Below are positions 36,596 through 45,417 of a stretch of 64,000 nt of DNA, one piece after another. Each line of letters begins with the position of its first letter. Position 1 is the stretch's first letter. The translations under genes and the position numbers were made by a program. Origin of the DNA: Gammaproteobacteria bacterium (lineage in GTDB: Bacteria > Pseudomonadota > Gammaproteobacteria > Pseudomonadales > Azotimanducaceae); NCBI GenBank assembly GCA_030425195.1, contig JAUIAV010000011.1, positions 124,001 through 188,000 of the forward strand, read 5' to 3'. The notes under the pieces were generated by a model, which made no database searches, was not told the origin of the DNA, and was given only the letters and a program-made list of their open reading frames with translations.

Positions 36596-37834
36596 TTGGC
36601 AATACTCAGATGGCTGGCGTTTTTCGTTGTCGGGACCTTGCTGTGGACGGCGCTCGCTGTCTGGGCGCTGCTGGAAGGTCATACGCGGGATCCCATCGCC
36701 GCTCCTGGAGATGTTCAGGGATTCAGCCAAGCAGTACAGGAATACCTGGACGCCGATGGCCACGGCAACATCGCGGTGGTGCTGGTGGAGAAAGGCGCCC
36801 GGGCCGGTGAGATCTTTCGGGGATCTGCCGGCGCCGATACGCTTTTCCCGCTCGCGTCGTTGAGCAAGTGGTTTACGGCCATCGGGGTCATGAAGCTCGT
36901 GGAAGACGGCAGGGTCGATCTGGATTCACCCGTACAGAACTACCTCGAGCGCTGGCAGCTACCCGAGAGCGCCTACGATCACGGCGAGGTCACCGTGCGA
37001 CGTCTGCTCAGTCACACCGCAGGATTGACTGACGGTCTGGGATTCGGTGACTACAGAAGCAGCGAAACGGTCCCGGGGATTGTCGAAGCACTGGACGCTC
37101 CGCGGGCATCATCCGGAGAACCCCGCGTCATTGCCGTCGGTATGGAGCCCGGCAGGGAATTCGCGTACTCCGGCGGCGGATATCTCATCCTCGAGCTGCT
37201 GATCGAAGATGTGACGGGCATGTCGTTTGCTGACTACATGCAGAAAACGCTGTTCGACCCACTGGGGATGCGGCGAACCACCTATCGGCCGCTTTTCGAG
37301 CTGGATGACGTTGCGCCTGCGGAAACCGATGCCGGTGCTGCGGCCGAGCACTATCGGTACGCGTCTGCCGCGGCCACCGGGCTTTCGAGCACCTCCGCGG
37401 AGCTGACGATCCTGGTCCGAACCCTGATCGACGGAGACCTGCCCGTCGCGCCCGGCACCATCGAATGGATGCGGCAACCGGAAGCCTTCGTGGCCGGTGC
37501 GCCGATCTGGGGGCTCGGCACGATCCTCTATGCCGCGGATGACGATGGCGTGCATGTGTTCGGCCACTCAGGGCAGAACGAACCGGCCATCAACACGGAC
37601 ATCCGCATTCATCCGGGCAACGGAGACGCGATCATCATGCTCTCCACCGGAAACGGCTCCATCGCGACTCGCGTGGGATTTCTCTGGACTTTCTGGCAGA
37701 CCGGGCGTCCGGACTTTTTCGGGCTGCCAGGCGAAGTCGAACGGCTGCTGCCCGTCTACCTGCTCGGTGTGCTCCTGCTGCTCATCGTCTCCGTCGTCGG
37801 TGGCGCAAGGTCCTCTTCATCCTCTCGCAGATGA
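36596..37834 (+). CDS. Membrane-anchored serine beta-lactamase-like hydrolase
   Basis: Class C beta-lactamase/esterase-like family protein, 412 residues from TTG 36596, chosen because AGAGAGGA lies 6 bases upstream and the first transmembrane helix starts at once (LAILRWLAFFVVG). ATG 36509 in the same frame, without a ribosome site, is the alternative. Motifs: SLSK (Ser88, Lys91), YSG (Tyr191) in place of YxN, and HSG (His324). A second hydrophobic helix lies at the C-terminus (LLPVYLLGVLLLLIVSVV). It probably acts outside the inner membrane as a peptidase or esterase on peptidoglycan-like or ester substrates; true beta-lactam resistance is unlikely. Confidence 0.82.
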   Translation: MAILRWLAFFVVGTLLWTALAVWALLEGHTRDPIAAPGDVQGFSQAVQEYLDADGHGNIAVVLVEKGARAGEIFRGSAGADTLFPLASLSKWFTAIGVMKLVEDGRVDLDSPVQNYLERWQLPESAYDHGEVTVRRLLSHTAGLTDGLGFGDYRSSETVPGIVEALDAPRASSGEPRVIAVGMEPGREFAYSGGGYLILELLIEDVTGMSFADYMQKTLFDPLGMRRTTYRPLFELDDVAPAETDAGAAAEHYRYASAAATGLSSTSAELTILVRTLIDGDLPVAPGTIEWMRQPEAFVAGAPIWGLGTILYAADDDGVHVFGHSGQNEPAINTDIRIHPGNGDAIIMLSTGNGSIATRVGFLWTFWQTGRPDFFGLPGEVERLLPVYLLGVLLLLIVSVVGGARSSSSSRR

Positions 37835-37840
37835 GGTTCG

Positions 37841-38278
37841 TCAGTCCTGCTGCTGCATCAGCCAGGCCCCCATGGGTTCCACCAGCTCGATGTTGAGCTG
37901 ACCCGCCAGTCCTGCAGCCCGGTGCACGGCACTGGCCTGGTAGTCCGGCGAACTCATCATGTCCATCATCGCCCTGCGGGACGGATACATGGCGATGGCC
38001 ACCGTGTCCCAGAGCTCCTCGACCTCTCCCAGCATCAGTCGTTCGACGCGGGCTGAGAACATGGGCGCACCACCCACTTTCGCCAGATGCCCGACCACCT
38101 CGGCGCCATAGATCGCGTAGGCTTCGGCACCGCTCAGGTCGGTCTCCCGGCCATCCTCGTACTCGGCCGTTTCCCTGAACTTCAGGAGATTCAGCATGTA
38201 GATCGGACCATCGTGACCGGGCTCCATGAAGCCTCTGATCTGATCCTCACTGGGTACGACCCTGTTGATGACTTCCAT
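37841..38278 (-). CDS. DUF1330-like protein
   Basis: A 145-residue soluble protein with a ferredoxin-like alpha/beta fold. The core IYMLNLLKFRE, the GAEAYAIYG segment and the late VAIAMYPSRRAMMDMMSSPDY match the DUF1330 family, whose biochemical role is not established. ATG 38278 follows GGAG; the frame extends 42 codons upstream without signals. It converges with the serine hydrolase gene (6 bases between stops). Confidence 0.78.
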   Translation of the reverse strand: MEVINRVVPSEDQIRGFMEPGHDGPIYMLNLLKFRETAEYEDGRETDLSGAEAYAIYGAEVVGHLAKVGGAPMFSARVERLMLGEVEELWDTVAIAMYPSRRAMMDMMSSPDYQASAVHRAAGLAGQLNIELVEPMGAWLMQQQD

Positions 38279-38430
38279 CGGCTCTGCTCCGTCTGAATGT
38301 GCTGCATATATGTACCTGAACGTAAATCTAATGACTATCATTAAATGCAGCCGGTATGCGCTGAGCAGACCGGCATCTGGCACCGTCCTGTGACACGGCG
38401 GCATAATGGCCCGGTGGAGAGGAGGTTCGC

Positions 38431-39399
38431 ATGATCCAACCGATGGCGACCCGGGATCTGGAACAGGCCAAACGGGATCTGGGTGAGTTCGGCTACTGTC
38501 TGATTTCCGAGGCCCTGACGCGGGAGGAAGTTGACGCCTGCCGCGAGCGTCTGGTCGCCCAGGCGGATGCGGAAGAGGCTGCCGGGTTGTCGTTCCGTGA
38601 TGGCGGCGGGGCCGCGCAACACCTCCTGGACGATGAGGGCAGGTTGAAACCGGATGCCTTCACGGCAGCAGCAGGCGGCATCAATCAGCGTCTCTGGAAC
38701 CTCGTGAACAAGGGGCAGTGCTTCCGCGACCTGGTGATTCATCCGCTGGTGGACGAGCTGGTCGGACACGTGCTGGGTGAAGAGTTCATCCTGTCTACGC
38801 ACTCGGCCAACATCGCAAGACCGGGTGGTGTGCGCATGGGACTGCACACGGACCAGTGGTGGATGCCGCAACCGACGCCGCCGACGCCGGATTATCGCCG
38901 CCCTTCCACGATACGCCGCCAGCCGGCCGAGGAGTTCGTCCACCCGGACCGTTCTCTCGGAATTGCACCACCGGTGGTCTGCAACACCATGTGGATGATC
39001 TCCGACTTCACATCCGCCAACGGGGCGACTGAGCTGGTACCGGGTTCTCATCTCTCAGGCGCGCATCCGGATCCTGCTGATCAGAGCGACTACGACATCG
39101 TGCAGCCCGAAGCACCGGCCGGCACTCTGATGGTGTTCGAAGGGCGTCTGTGGCACGGCACGGGAGCGAACAGCAGCAACGAAGACCGTCTGGGCGTCCT
39201 GGCAACGTTCTGCGCGCCGCAGTTCCGCCAGCAGGAGAACCAGACACTGGCGCTGGACCCCGAGCTCTGGGATGCGCTGCCGCAGAAGCTTAAGGAGCGG
39301 CTGGGCTTCAAAGTGTGGCAGGCCTATGGACGCATCGAGAGCAGCGCCGCCGGCATGATCGATCCTTTTCCGGAGCGGGTACGCGAACTCGGTGACTGA
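38431..39399 (+). CDS. Phytanoyl-CoA dioxygenase (PhyH) family protein
   Basis: A 322-residue Fe(II)/2-oxoglutarate-dependent dioxygenase. The metal triad is His139 and Asp141 in GLHTDQWW and His242 in LWHGTG; the ATELVPGSH block is the usual PhyH signature. ATG 38431 follows GAGGAGG. Family members hydroxylate acyl-CoAs or small metabolites; together with the racemase downstream, a role in branched-chain or isoprenoid lipid use is possible, but the distance makes that only an inference. Confidence 0.88.
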   Translation: MIQPMATRDLEQAKRDLGEFGYCLISEALTREEVDACRERLVAQADAEEAAGLSFRDGGGAAQHLLDDEGRLKPDAFTAAAGGINQRLWNLVNKGQCFRDLVIHPLVDELVGHVLGEEFILSTHSANIARPGGVRMGLHTDQWWMPQPTPPTPDYRRPSTIRRQPAEEFVHPDRSLGIAPPVVCNTMWMISDFTSANGATELVPGSHLSGAHPDPADQSDYDIVQPEAPAGTLMVFEGRLWHGTGANSSNEDRLGVLATFCAPQFRQQENQTLALDPELWDALPQKLKERLGFKVWQAYGRIESSAAGMIDPFPERVRELGD

Positions 39400-39417
39400 T
39401 TGATCACCACGGCACGG

Positions 39418-39690
39418 TCAGATTCTGGGGACGAAGAAGGGTTCCCGCTGTGAGCTGTGGCCCGGGAGGCGAAACGTCGATTCCAGGTTCGCTGTGCCGG
39501 ACCGATTTTCGGTGGCAGATGGATCGGAATCATGCTGCCGCGGCTGAGGTAGCCGTTTCCCCACGGCTTTCAGGCTGTCTGCCGACGCCTGCAGCCGGCG
39601 TTCCTGATCGGTCTCGGTGAGCCACTGGTCAAGAAAGCCACGGTGCCGGACGCTTCCTGGCCGCTCATTGCTCCTTCCCGAATCTGCCAT
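39418..39690 (-). CDS. Possible small basic protein
   Basis: A 90-residue reading frame in an otherwise empty 371-base stretch between PhyH and the next minus-strand gene. The ATG at 39690 has AAAGGA at a suitable distance, and the first half (GFLDQWLTETDQERRLQASA) looks like a helix. It has no recognised domain and composition is only moderately coding-like. It may be a leader gene of unknown role or a chance frame. Confidence 0.3.
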   Translation of the reverse strand: MADSGRSNERPGSVRHRGFLDQWLTETDQERRLQASADSLKAVGKRLPQPRQHDSDPSATENRSGTANLESTFRLPGHSSQREPFFVPRI

Positions 39691-39770
39691 TCCCGACATC
39701 CTTTCTTCAACCGCTCGCGTCGATCATGTTAGCGTCACGAGGTTACCGGAGAATGAATGCCGTCACGCGT

Positions 39771-40457
39771 TCAGGCGGAGTCCTCCTCCCGGACCTTCGG
39801 CGTATGACGCCCCGCGGGTACCGGCTGTGGACGCCGCCGGGACTCACCCGACTTCTCCAGCAGCTGCTCGGCCTCCCAGAGTGCAGCTCCCGTCAGGGCT
39901 ACCACGGACTGCCGCGGCAGCGCGCTCCGGCCGGACAGCTCCAGATGAAAACGCACCGCCACCCGGCCTTTGAGGCCGCCATCCGGATCCTGTCCGACGA
40001 CGGAGACTTCCCCCGTGCTCGGCGACCAGATCGGAGCGCCAATGGTGGCAGCGCCGGGCAGGGATTCCCCGTCGAGTTGAAGCTCTGTCGCGGCACGCAC
40101 GCCCGGCACGATGGCTTGTCTCAGCAGAGGTGATTCGTGGCGCCGGATTCTCTCGAGGGCCCCGTCGGCAGGTCGGTCCGGCAACGCCTCGGCGATCCGT
40201 CGCAGCACTTTGAGCAACCGCCTCGTCAGCCGGTGGATTCTCCGGGGTATGGGTCTGTCCAGCCTGAACCGGTACAGGTCGCTGTCGGGCGCTGAGTTCG
40301 AGGGTTCAGCGATCATGCGGAATGGCCGGGCGGCAAAGAACGCGTTCGCAGCATCGGCGAGATCTGCCTGCAGGGTGCCTGCTTTCCGCATCAGCCGGCG
40401 CAGCCGGGCGGTTTTCCGCGCCAGTTTGCGATCCTCAACCTGTCCGAAAATGCCCAA
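39771..40457 (-). CDS. Hypothetical protein divergent from bactofilins
   Basis: A 228-residue protein starting at TTG 40457 (AGGG upstream). The N-terminal 35 residues are strongly basic and helical (EDRKLARKTARLRRLMRKAG), followed by another basic helix (RRIHRLTRRLLKVLRRIAEA) and a beta-rich second half (ELQLDGESLPGAATIGAP...GRVAVRFHLELSG). No signal peptide or membrane helix. I do not recognise it. It shares a 165-base divergent promoter region with the bactofilin pair, so it may take part in the same envelope or cytoskeletal process. Confidence 0.55.
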   Translation of the reverse strand: MGIFGQVEDRKLARKTARLRRLMRKAGTLQADLADAANAFFAARPFRMIAEPSNSAPDSDLYRFRLDRPIPRRIHRLTRRLLKVLRRIAEALPDRPADGALERIRRHESPLLRQAIVPGVRAATELQLDGESLPGAATIGAPIWSPSTGEVSVVGQDPDGGLKGRVAVRFHLELSGRSALPRQSVVALTGAALWEAEQLLEKSGESRRRPQPVPAGRHTPKVREEDSA

Positions 40458-40622
40458 AATCTGCCCTGAAACCTTTCCCGAAAGACTTGCTTGCGACTTA
40501 CGATTGCCCCGTTGAACTCATGCGGTTCCTCAGTCAGCCTATGTTATTGGTCAGAGTGAGCTCTGGCTATCGGGACACACAAAACCGCACAGCGGATACA
40601 AAGGGAAAAAAAGGACACGAAA

Positions 40623-41162
40623 ATGGACGAAGCTCATCGGCAGGGGGCGGGCGGCGGCACGCCCGGAACATCCAGGCTGCTCACTTCCCTGATCGGTCCG
40701 GGCGTGGTCATCCGGGGCACGATCAAGGATTCAGACGACACGCTGACGATCAGAGGGCGTGTGGAAGGCAGCATCGAGAACGAAAAGCGCGTCGTGATCG
40801 ACGAGCAGGGATCGATCAAGGCCGAGATCAAGGCGAAGGAAATTCAGGTTCGGGGGAAAGTGACCGGCAATCTGCATGGCGAGGAACGGGTCAGGATCGC
40901 CGCGAGCGGCAACGTGGAAGGGGACATCCAGACCAGACGCTTTGCCGTCGAGGAAGGCGCCCGCATGAAGGGGCGCGTCATCATGACAAGCGAAATGACG
41001 AGTGAGAAAGCCCCGGCCGTCAAGGCAGAGCCGACTCCGCTAGCCAAGGCGGAGAAAACGCCGTCGAGTGAAAGCCCGTCAGGGAAAGGACCGAAACAGG
41101 TGACGCAACCGTCGGATTCCAAAGTTGCAACCAAATCCGCGACCACGAGGAGTGAGAAATGA
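40623..41162 (+). CDS. Bactofilin (polymer-forming cytoskeletal protein)
   Basis: A 179-residue bactofilin. The central beta-helix of about 100 residues has the family's periodic pattern (GVVIRGTIK, IRGRVEGSI, IQVRGKVTGNLHG, GNVEGDI). It is flanked by a short disordered N-terminus and a 50-residue Pro/Lys/Ser-rich tail. Bactofilins self-assemble into membrane-linked filaments that localise cell-wall or polar machinery. AGGA precedes ATG 40623. Its stop overlaps the next bactofilin start as ATGA, so the two are co-translated and may co-polymerise. Confidence 0.9.
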   Translation: MDEAHRQGAGGGTPGTSRLLTSLIGPGVVIRGTIKDSDDTLTIRGRVEGSIENEKRVVIDEQGSIKAEIKAKEIQVRGKVTGNLHGEERVRIAASGNVEGDIQTRRFAVEEGARMKGRVIMTSEMTSEKAPAVKAEPTPLAKAEKTPSSESPSGKGPKQVTQPSDSKVATKSATTRSEK

Positions 41163-41683
41163 AGAAGCTGTGGCAGACGGAACAGCCCAAGGCGGAGCGT
41201 ACGCAAGGCAAGACCGATCCGGTCATGCAGCCGCCCGAGAAACCGGCCGGGCCCAAAGCCGCCGCGCCGGTGACTCAGCCGCGACCGGAGCCGCCGAAAC
41301 AGAGCAAGCTCGATCCTGTGGCAAACGGCGCGCCGGACATGCAGCCGGTCGGCTCGACAGCCCGCTCCTTCGTCGGCAGCAGAATGGCCATCAAGGGCGA
41401 GCTGGAGGCGACCGAGGATCTGCTCGTTGCGGGCTCCCTGGAAGGTTCGGTTTCCATGCCGGAGCATACGCTGACCGTGGCAGGCGGCGGCCTGGTCAAA
41501 GCCTCGGTGACGGCCAGGTCTGTCATCGTCGAGGGGGAGATCGAAGGAGACCTGGACTGCACGGATTCCGTGGTGCTGAAGCCTGGTTCGAAGGTCACCG
41601 GCAACATCCGCATGCGGCGGATCAACATGATGGACGGCGCCGTATTCAACGGCAAAGTCACCATGAAATCGCCGGACGAGTAG
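41159..41683 (+). CDS. Second bactofilin
   Basis: A 174-residue bactofilin with a long Pro/Lys/Gln-rich N-terminal tail (about 65 residues) ahead of the beta-helix core (MAIKGELEATEDLLVAGSLE, VIVEGEIEGDLD, GSKVTGNIRMRR). The tail placement mirrors that of its partner, whose tail is C-terminal; the two tails together may set spacing or partner choice in a mixed filament (inference). It overlaps the upstream gene by four bases. Confidence 0.9.
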   Translation: MKKLWQTEQPKAERTQGKTDPVMQPPEKPAGPKAAAPVTQPRPEPPKQSKLDPVANGAPDMQPVGSTARSFVGSRMAIKGELEATEDLLVAGSLEGSVSMPEHTLTVAGGGLVKASVTARSVIVEGEIEGDLDCTDSVVLKPGSKVTGNIRMRRINMMDGAVFNGKVTMKSPDE

Positions 41684-41772
41684 CCAGCTGCCCCCAGGGC
41701 GTGTAATTTTCTACTAAACCTGGCTCCATGATGTGTCATCCTTGGGTAAAGGAGGCACTCTAGGCTGCGAAG

Positions 41773-42477
41773 ATGGCTGATAAAGGGACTTACGCCGTTG
41801 CCCCGTTTCCGCCCGCGTGGGCGGAACGGCCGTGGGGCTCGCTCATGCGCCGGATCCGGCCATGGCTCTACTTTGCACACGTTACCACCCGACCGCTCTT
41901 CGAGGTCCCGCGGCTACTGCCCCCGGAAGGCATCGAGGTCCGCTACCCGACCCGTGAGGAGCTTCACGCAGCGGCGGACAGCGGCAACATGATGCTGGAC
42001 CGGGAGCGGGTGGATGCGTCGCTCGACAGGGGCGATCTCTGCTCTGCGGCGTTCGATGGCGGCAGAATGATCGGCTATGCCTGGAACGCCTTTCGAACGG
42101 CCCCACACATTGACGATATCTGGGTGGAATACCAGCCGCCGTACCGTTACGGGTACAAGTCTTTCGTGCTGCCGGAGTATCGCGGTCGCCGGATCAGCAA
42201 CGGCATGGCGCCTCATTCCGATGCAGACAGCATCAGACGCGGATTCACCCACGCCATCTCGTTTGTGGAGACGCACAACTACAAGTCCATTCGGGCGACC
42301 TGCCGTCACCCCGGGCGCAGATTCGAAGGTGTCGCCGGATACTTCCGGCTTTTCGGCAAGGTCATACCGTTTCGAAGTGCCGCGGTGAAACGGCTCGGTT
42401 TCCGCTTCGTGCCACCGGAGGAGGCGAAGGAGCTCTCGGATGGAAACCGTGTTCTGTTCTCCGGCGGGAAGACCTAA
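41773..42477 (+). CDS. GNAT-like acyltransferase-fold protein
   Basis: A 234-residue protein with a GNAT-like core (GGRMIGYAWNAFRTAPHIDDIWVEYQ, then FVLPEYRGRRISNGMAP, where the usual R-x-x-G-x-G/A acetyl-CoA loop appears as YRGRRISNGMA). It begins with a 45-residue Pro/Trp-rich lead (PPAWAERPWGSLMRRIRPW). Target unknown. A strong AAAGGAGG sits about 20 bases ahead of ATG 41773, farther than usual. Confidence 0.6.
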   Translation: MADKGTYAVAPFPPAWAERPWGSLMRRIRPWLYFAHVTTRPLFEVPRLLPPEGIEVRYPTREELHAAADSGNMMLDRERVDASLDRGDLCSAAFDGGRMIGYAWNAFRTAPHIDDIWVEYQPPYRYGYKSFVLPEYRGRRISNGMAPHSDADSIRRGFTHAISFVETHNYKSIRATCRHPGRRFEGVAGYFRLFGKVIPFRSAAVKRLGFRFVPPEEAKELSDGNRVLFSGGKT

Positions 42478-42522
42478 CCAGTGGACGAGCGTGGGTGCCT
42501 GGATAGTCGGAGGGTGTAAGAG

Positions 42523-42543
42523 GTGACCTGTCTTGCAGGTCAC
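42523..42543. terminator. 8-bp hairpin, possible terminator or leader stem
   Basis: Arms GTGACCTG and CAGGTCAC pair perfectly around a five-base loop, between the GNAT-like gene and the first CHRD-like gene. No strong T-run follows (ACTACTGG), so it could be a terminator, a leader stem or a mRNA-stability element. Confidence 0.4.
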
Positions 42544-42594
42544 TACTGGAGTTTCTAAGCTTGTAAACGATCGCTTCCTGGGGGGGAAGGGCTG

Positions 42595-43989
42595 ATGCGA
42601 AGACTTGCATGGTGGCTTGCGATCCTGTCGGCGCTGGGCACTGTTGAGGTCTCTGCCAGAGAGACCGCTTCCTACCGATTCGAGGCCGAGGTCACCGGCT
42701 TCGTGGATTTCGTGGAATTTTTTCCCCTGGACGAGGAGCTCGCGCCAGGTGATCGGATCAGCGGACAGTTCTTTTTCGATCCGGACCTGCCATCCAGAGA
42801 TCCACCTCCCGATCAGCGCTGGGCCGGCGCGGTTTCGCGCTGGGAGATTACCGCTGCCGGTGAGACCTTTCAGGGAACGGGCGGTTTCGTTACCCGCGAC
42901 ACGAGCGTCAGCCCGTCACGCTGGTGGGTCGGATTTTCGGTGCCGGACAGATCCAGCTTTCTGAATACGCGCGACTTCGCCGGTGTGAGCCTTACCTGGC
43001 GATCGAACTCGCCCGTTCTGGACACCATACCGCTGAACGAACCTGGAACGATGGTAGACGGAGAGGTCACCATCAGTTTTGTCGAGGGCCTGGTCGGGGT
43101 GGCTGCGCTGGCGCGGCTGACCAGCTTCCAGCCCGGTGCCGGCACCGTCAACGCCCAGGGCAGTCAGGCGGTCTGGCGGGCCAAGCCGGCGGCCGAACAG
43201 GTCCCCGGTGGCAGTGACCGGTCGCCGGATCACAGTCTGAACGCAGCGCTCTGGGTCGACGACGCACAGGAGACGGCCACTCTCACCCTTTTTGGTCCTC
43301 CAGTGGACATCTCGCCACCCCGACTTCACTGCGGCATCGCGGGGCAGACGGGGCCGATGCTCTGGCAGGCATCAGCTGTTCCTGCGACCGCCTGGAAACA
43401 GTGGCAGTTCGTACGCTCGGATCTCCTCGATCTCGATGGAGAATGTCCCGCAGCCACCGGTACGGTCGCCGGAGTAGCGAGTGCCGCGAGGCAACGCCAA
43501 CTGTATCTCGAATACGAGCGAGACGGCGTCACGCACCGCGGGCAGCTCTGGCCCAAGTCACTGATGGCCGATCGTGTCCGCGTGGCGCCTGCACTGGCGA
43601 GTGCGGCTCAGCTGATCGACGCCGGAACGGCAGGCGGCCCTGGCAAGGTGGCGGCCCGCTTGAGGTTGAACGAGCAGACGGGTGTTCTCGATCATCTCGA
43701 CTACATTCTGGACGCCTCGAACACGGCAGGTCGGCTCAGCAGGGCCGCGCTGCACTGCGCACCACCCGGCGTGGTCGGCCCGGCAATCGCTCAGCTGTCT
43801 GTATCCGGGACAGCACGCTGGCAGGCGCTGGTCGGAGAGGACATCATTCCGGCCGGGCAGGACGGACCCTGTGGCCTTGAGATCAGCACGATTGCCTCAG
43901 TCGTCGAAGCTTATCTGCGCGGTCATCTCTACTTCCGTGTGGAAAGCGACAACGGAGCAGCCTGGCGCGGTCAGGTTCTGCGGCCTTAG
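42595..43989 (+). CDS. Exported CHRD-like protein 1
   Basis: A 464-residue exported protein (signal peptide ending VSA). An N-terminal beta domain (ETASYRFEAEVTGFVDFVEF) is followed by two CHRD-like units, each ending in a GQLWP or RGQV motif (near residues 320 and 460) and having an LHC...G pattern. CHRD domains occur in chordin and in bacterial surface proteins. The start ATG 42595 follows GGGGGGGAAGGG. The downstream gene encodes a close paralogue, an obvious tandem duplication; both contain VWRAKP...EQVPGG. Confidence 0.7.
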   Translation: MRRLAWWLAILSALGTVEVSARETASYRFEAEVTGFVDFVEFFPLDEELAPGDRISGQFFFDPDLPSRDPPPDQRWAGAVSRWEITAAGETFQGTGGFVTRDTSVSPSRWWVGFSVPDRSSFLNTRDFAGVSLTWRSNSPVLDTIPLNEPGTMVDGEVTISFVEGLVGVAALARLTSFQPGAGTVNAQGSQAVWRAKPAAEQVPGGSDRSPDHSLNAALWVDDAQETATLTLFGPPVDISPPRLHCGIAGQTGPMLWQASAVPATAWKQWQFVRSDLLDLDGECPAATGTVAGVASAARQRQLYLEYERDGVTHRGQLWPKSLMADRVRVAPALASAAQLIDAGTAGGPGKVAARLRLNEQTGVLDHLDYILDASNTAGRLSRAALHCAPPGVVGPAIAQLSVSGTARWQALVGEDIIPAGQDGPCGLEISTIASVVEAYLRGHLYFRVESDNGAAWRGQVLRP

Positions 43990-44026
43990 CGGTGGACGAC
44001 GGCAGAAGAAATCTGGAGGTTTGACG

Positions 44027-45415
44027 ATGGTCGCTCAGAAAGCAGTCATTCGGTCATGGAGAGTCTGCGTCGCCACCGCGCTGCTGGTCCTGGCGACGGG
44101 CAGCCTGGCGCGCGAAACGATTACGTTCCGTTTTGAAGGGGAAGTGACAGGGATTGATGGCCAGCTTGCGTCTGCCAGCGTGATGATTGGCGATCAGATC
44201 TCGGGGACCTACACTTTCGATCCGAACGTCACCACGTTTGGTCCGCCGATTCAGCGCTGGACGGATGCCGTGCTCGACTGGTCGGTCCGGATCGGTCCCG
44301 CCACGCTCAATGCAGCCGGTGGGTTCATCTACAGAGATGTGGAAGACTTCCCGAGTTACTGGCAGGTCAGCCTGACGCCGCCACCCGGCATTCTGCTTCT
44401 GGATGACGAGATTCGGGAGATCATTCTCAGCTGGGATCTGAACGCCCGCATAAGCCCTGACAATACGCCGCCAGCCGCACCCGGATTCAGGACTCCGGGC
44501 ACTCTGATTCTCCGTACCATCGATGCCCGCATCTACGCCACCCTCACTCGGGTGGCTTTCAACGGAGCCGATACAGACTTCCCGGCAAGTCCTGCGGTCT
44601 GGCGGGCGAAACCCACCCCGGAGCAGGTGCCTGGTGGAATCGGAAGCCATGACGGTGGCAAGCTCAACGCCTCGCTGTGGTTCGACGATGCGCAGGGTGC
44701 CGCGACGCTCGGGCTGACCGATCGATTCTCGGAAGCCTCGCTTCCGCGGCTGTATTGCGGGCAGGCGGGTCGCGAGGGCGACCTGCTCTGGCAGGCAGAT
44801 GGCCGGCCTTCCGGCGCTGAGAAGCGCTGGGCGATTACCCGCGACTCGCTGCAACCAGCGCCAGAGAACTGCGGCGTTGCCATTTCCACCATTGCCAGTC
44901 TGCGCGGCGCGGCTGAACAACGCCTCATCTATGTGGAATACGAGAGAAATGGCGCCACCCATCGCGGTCAGCTGTGGCCGAAGACCCTGATGGCCGACAG
45001 CATCCATGTCGCCAGCACCATCGCCAGCGAAGGACAGGTGGTGGGCTCGGAAGCGGACCATGGCAACAGCCGGCTCACAGCTAAGCTCCGTTTCAACGAG
45101 CAGACCCGGGTGCTCGACAGTATCGACTACAACCTGGGCGGCACCCGTGCTTCGGACCCGCTGCAAAGCGCAGCCTTGCACTGCGCACCGGCCGGTGTGG
45201 AAGGCCCGGCGGTGGCTGAGCTGCGCACTGACCGAAACGGGCGATGGCTGAAACTTACAACCGCCGGGATCACGCCTGTTGGCGGCTCCGAGGCCTGTGG
45301 CATGGAGATCAATACTGTTGCCTCTCTTGTCGAGGCGTTTCTGCAGGGCCATCTCTACTTCCGGCTCGAAGACACTGTCGGGCGCGTGTGGCGGGGACAG
45401 GTTCCGCTGCCCTGA
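44027..45415 (+). CDS. Exported CHRD-like protein 2 (paralogue of 42595-43989)
   Basis: A 462-residue exported protein with the same layout as its upstream neighbour: signal peptide, RETITFRFEGEVTG beta domain, VWRAKPTPEQVPGG linker, and two CHRD-like units with cysteines at matching places. The true start is ATG 44027 (CTGGAGG upstream); the open frame reaches far back into the previous gene as a shadow. Its stop is two bases before the PhyH-family start, so that enzyme is probably translated together with it. Confidence 0.7.
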   Translation: MVAQKAVIRSWRVCVATALLVLATGSLARETITFRFEGEVTGIDGQLASASVMIGDQISGTYTFDPNVTTFGPPIQRWTDAVLDWSVRIGPATLNAAGGFIYRDVEDFPSYWQVSLTPPPGILLLDDEIREIILSWDLNARISPDNTPPAAPGFRTPGTLILRTIDARIYATLTRVAFNGADTDFPASPAVWRAKPTPEQVPGGIGSHDGGKLNASLWFDDAQGAATLGLTDRFSEASLPRLYCGQAGREGDLLWQADGRPSGAEKRWAITRDSLQPAPENCGVAISTIASLRGAAEQRLIYVEYERNGATHRGQLWPKTLMADSIHVASTIASEGQVVGSEADHGNSRLTAKLRFNEQTRVLDSIDYNLGGTRASDPLQSAALHCAPAGVEGPAVAELRTDRNGRWLKLTTAGITPVGGSEACGMEINTVASLVEAFLQGHLYFRLEDTVGRVWRGQVPLP

Positions 45416-45417
45416 CG

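Noticed and set aside
36596-37834. Beta-lactam resistance gene
   Set aside because: The SLSK/YSG/HSG set, two membrane helices and long loops fit broad serine hydrolases of this superfamily; the YxN motif of class C beta-lactamases is not kept.
41745-41753. A gene starting right after the strong AAAGGAGG ahead of the GNAT-like gene
   Set aside because: No start codon lies at a suitable distance with an open frame other than the GNAT-like one.
43682-44026. An upstream extension of CHRD-like protein 2
   Set aside because: It runs through the first CHRD gene in another frame; ATG 44027 has both a ribosome site and a signal peptide.
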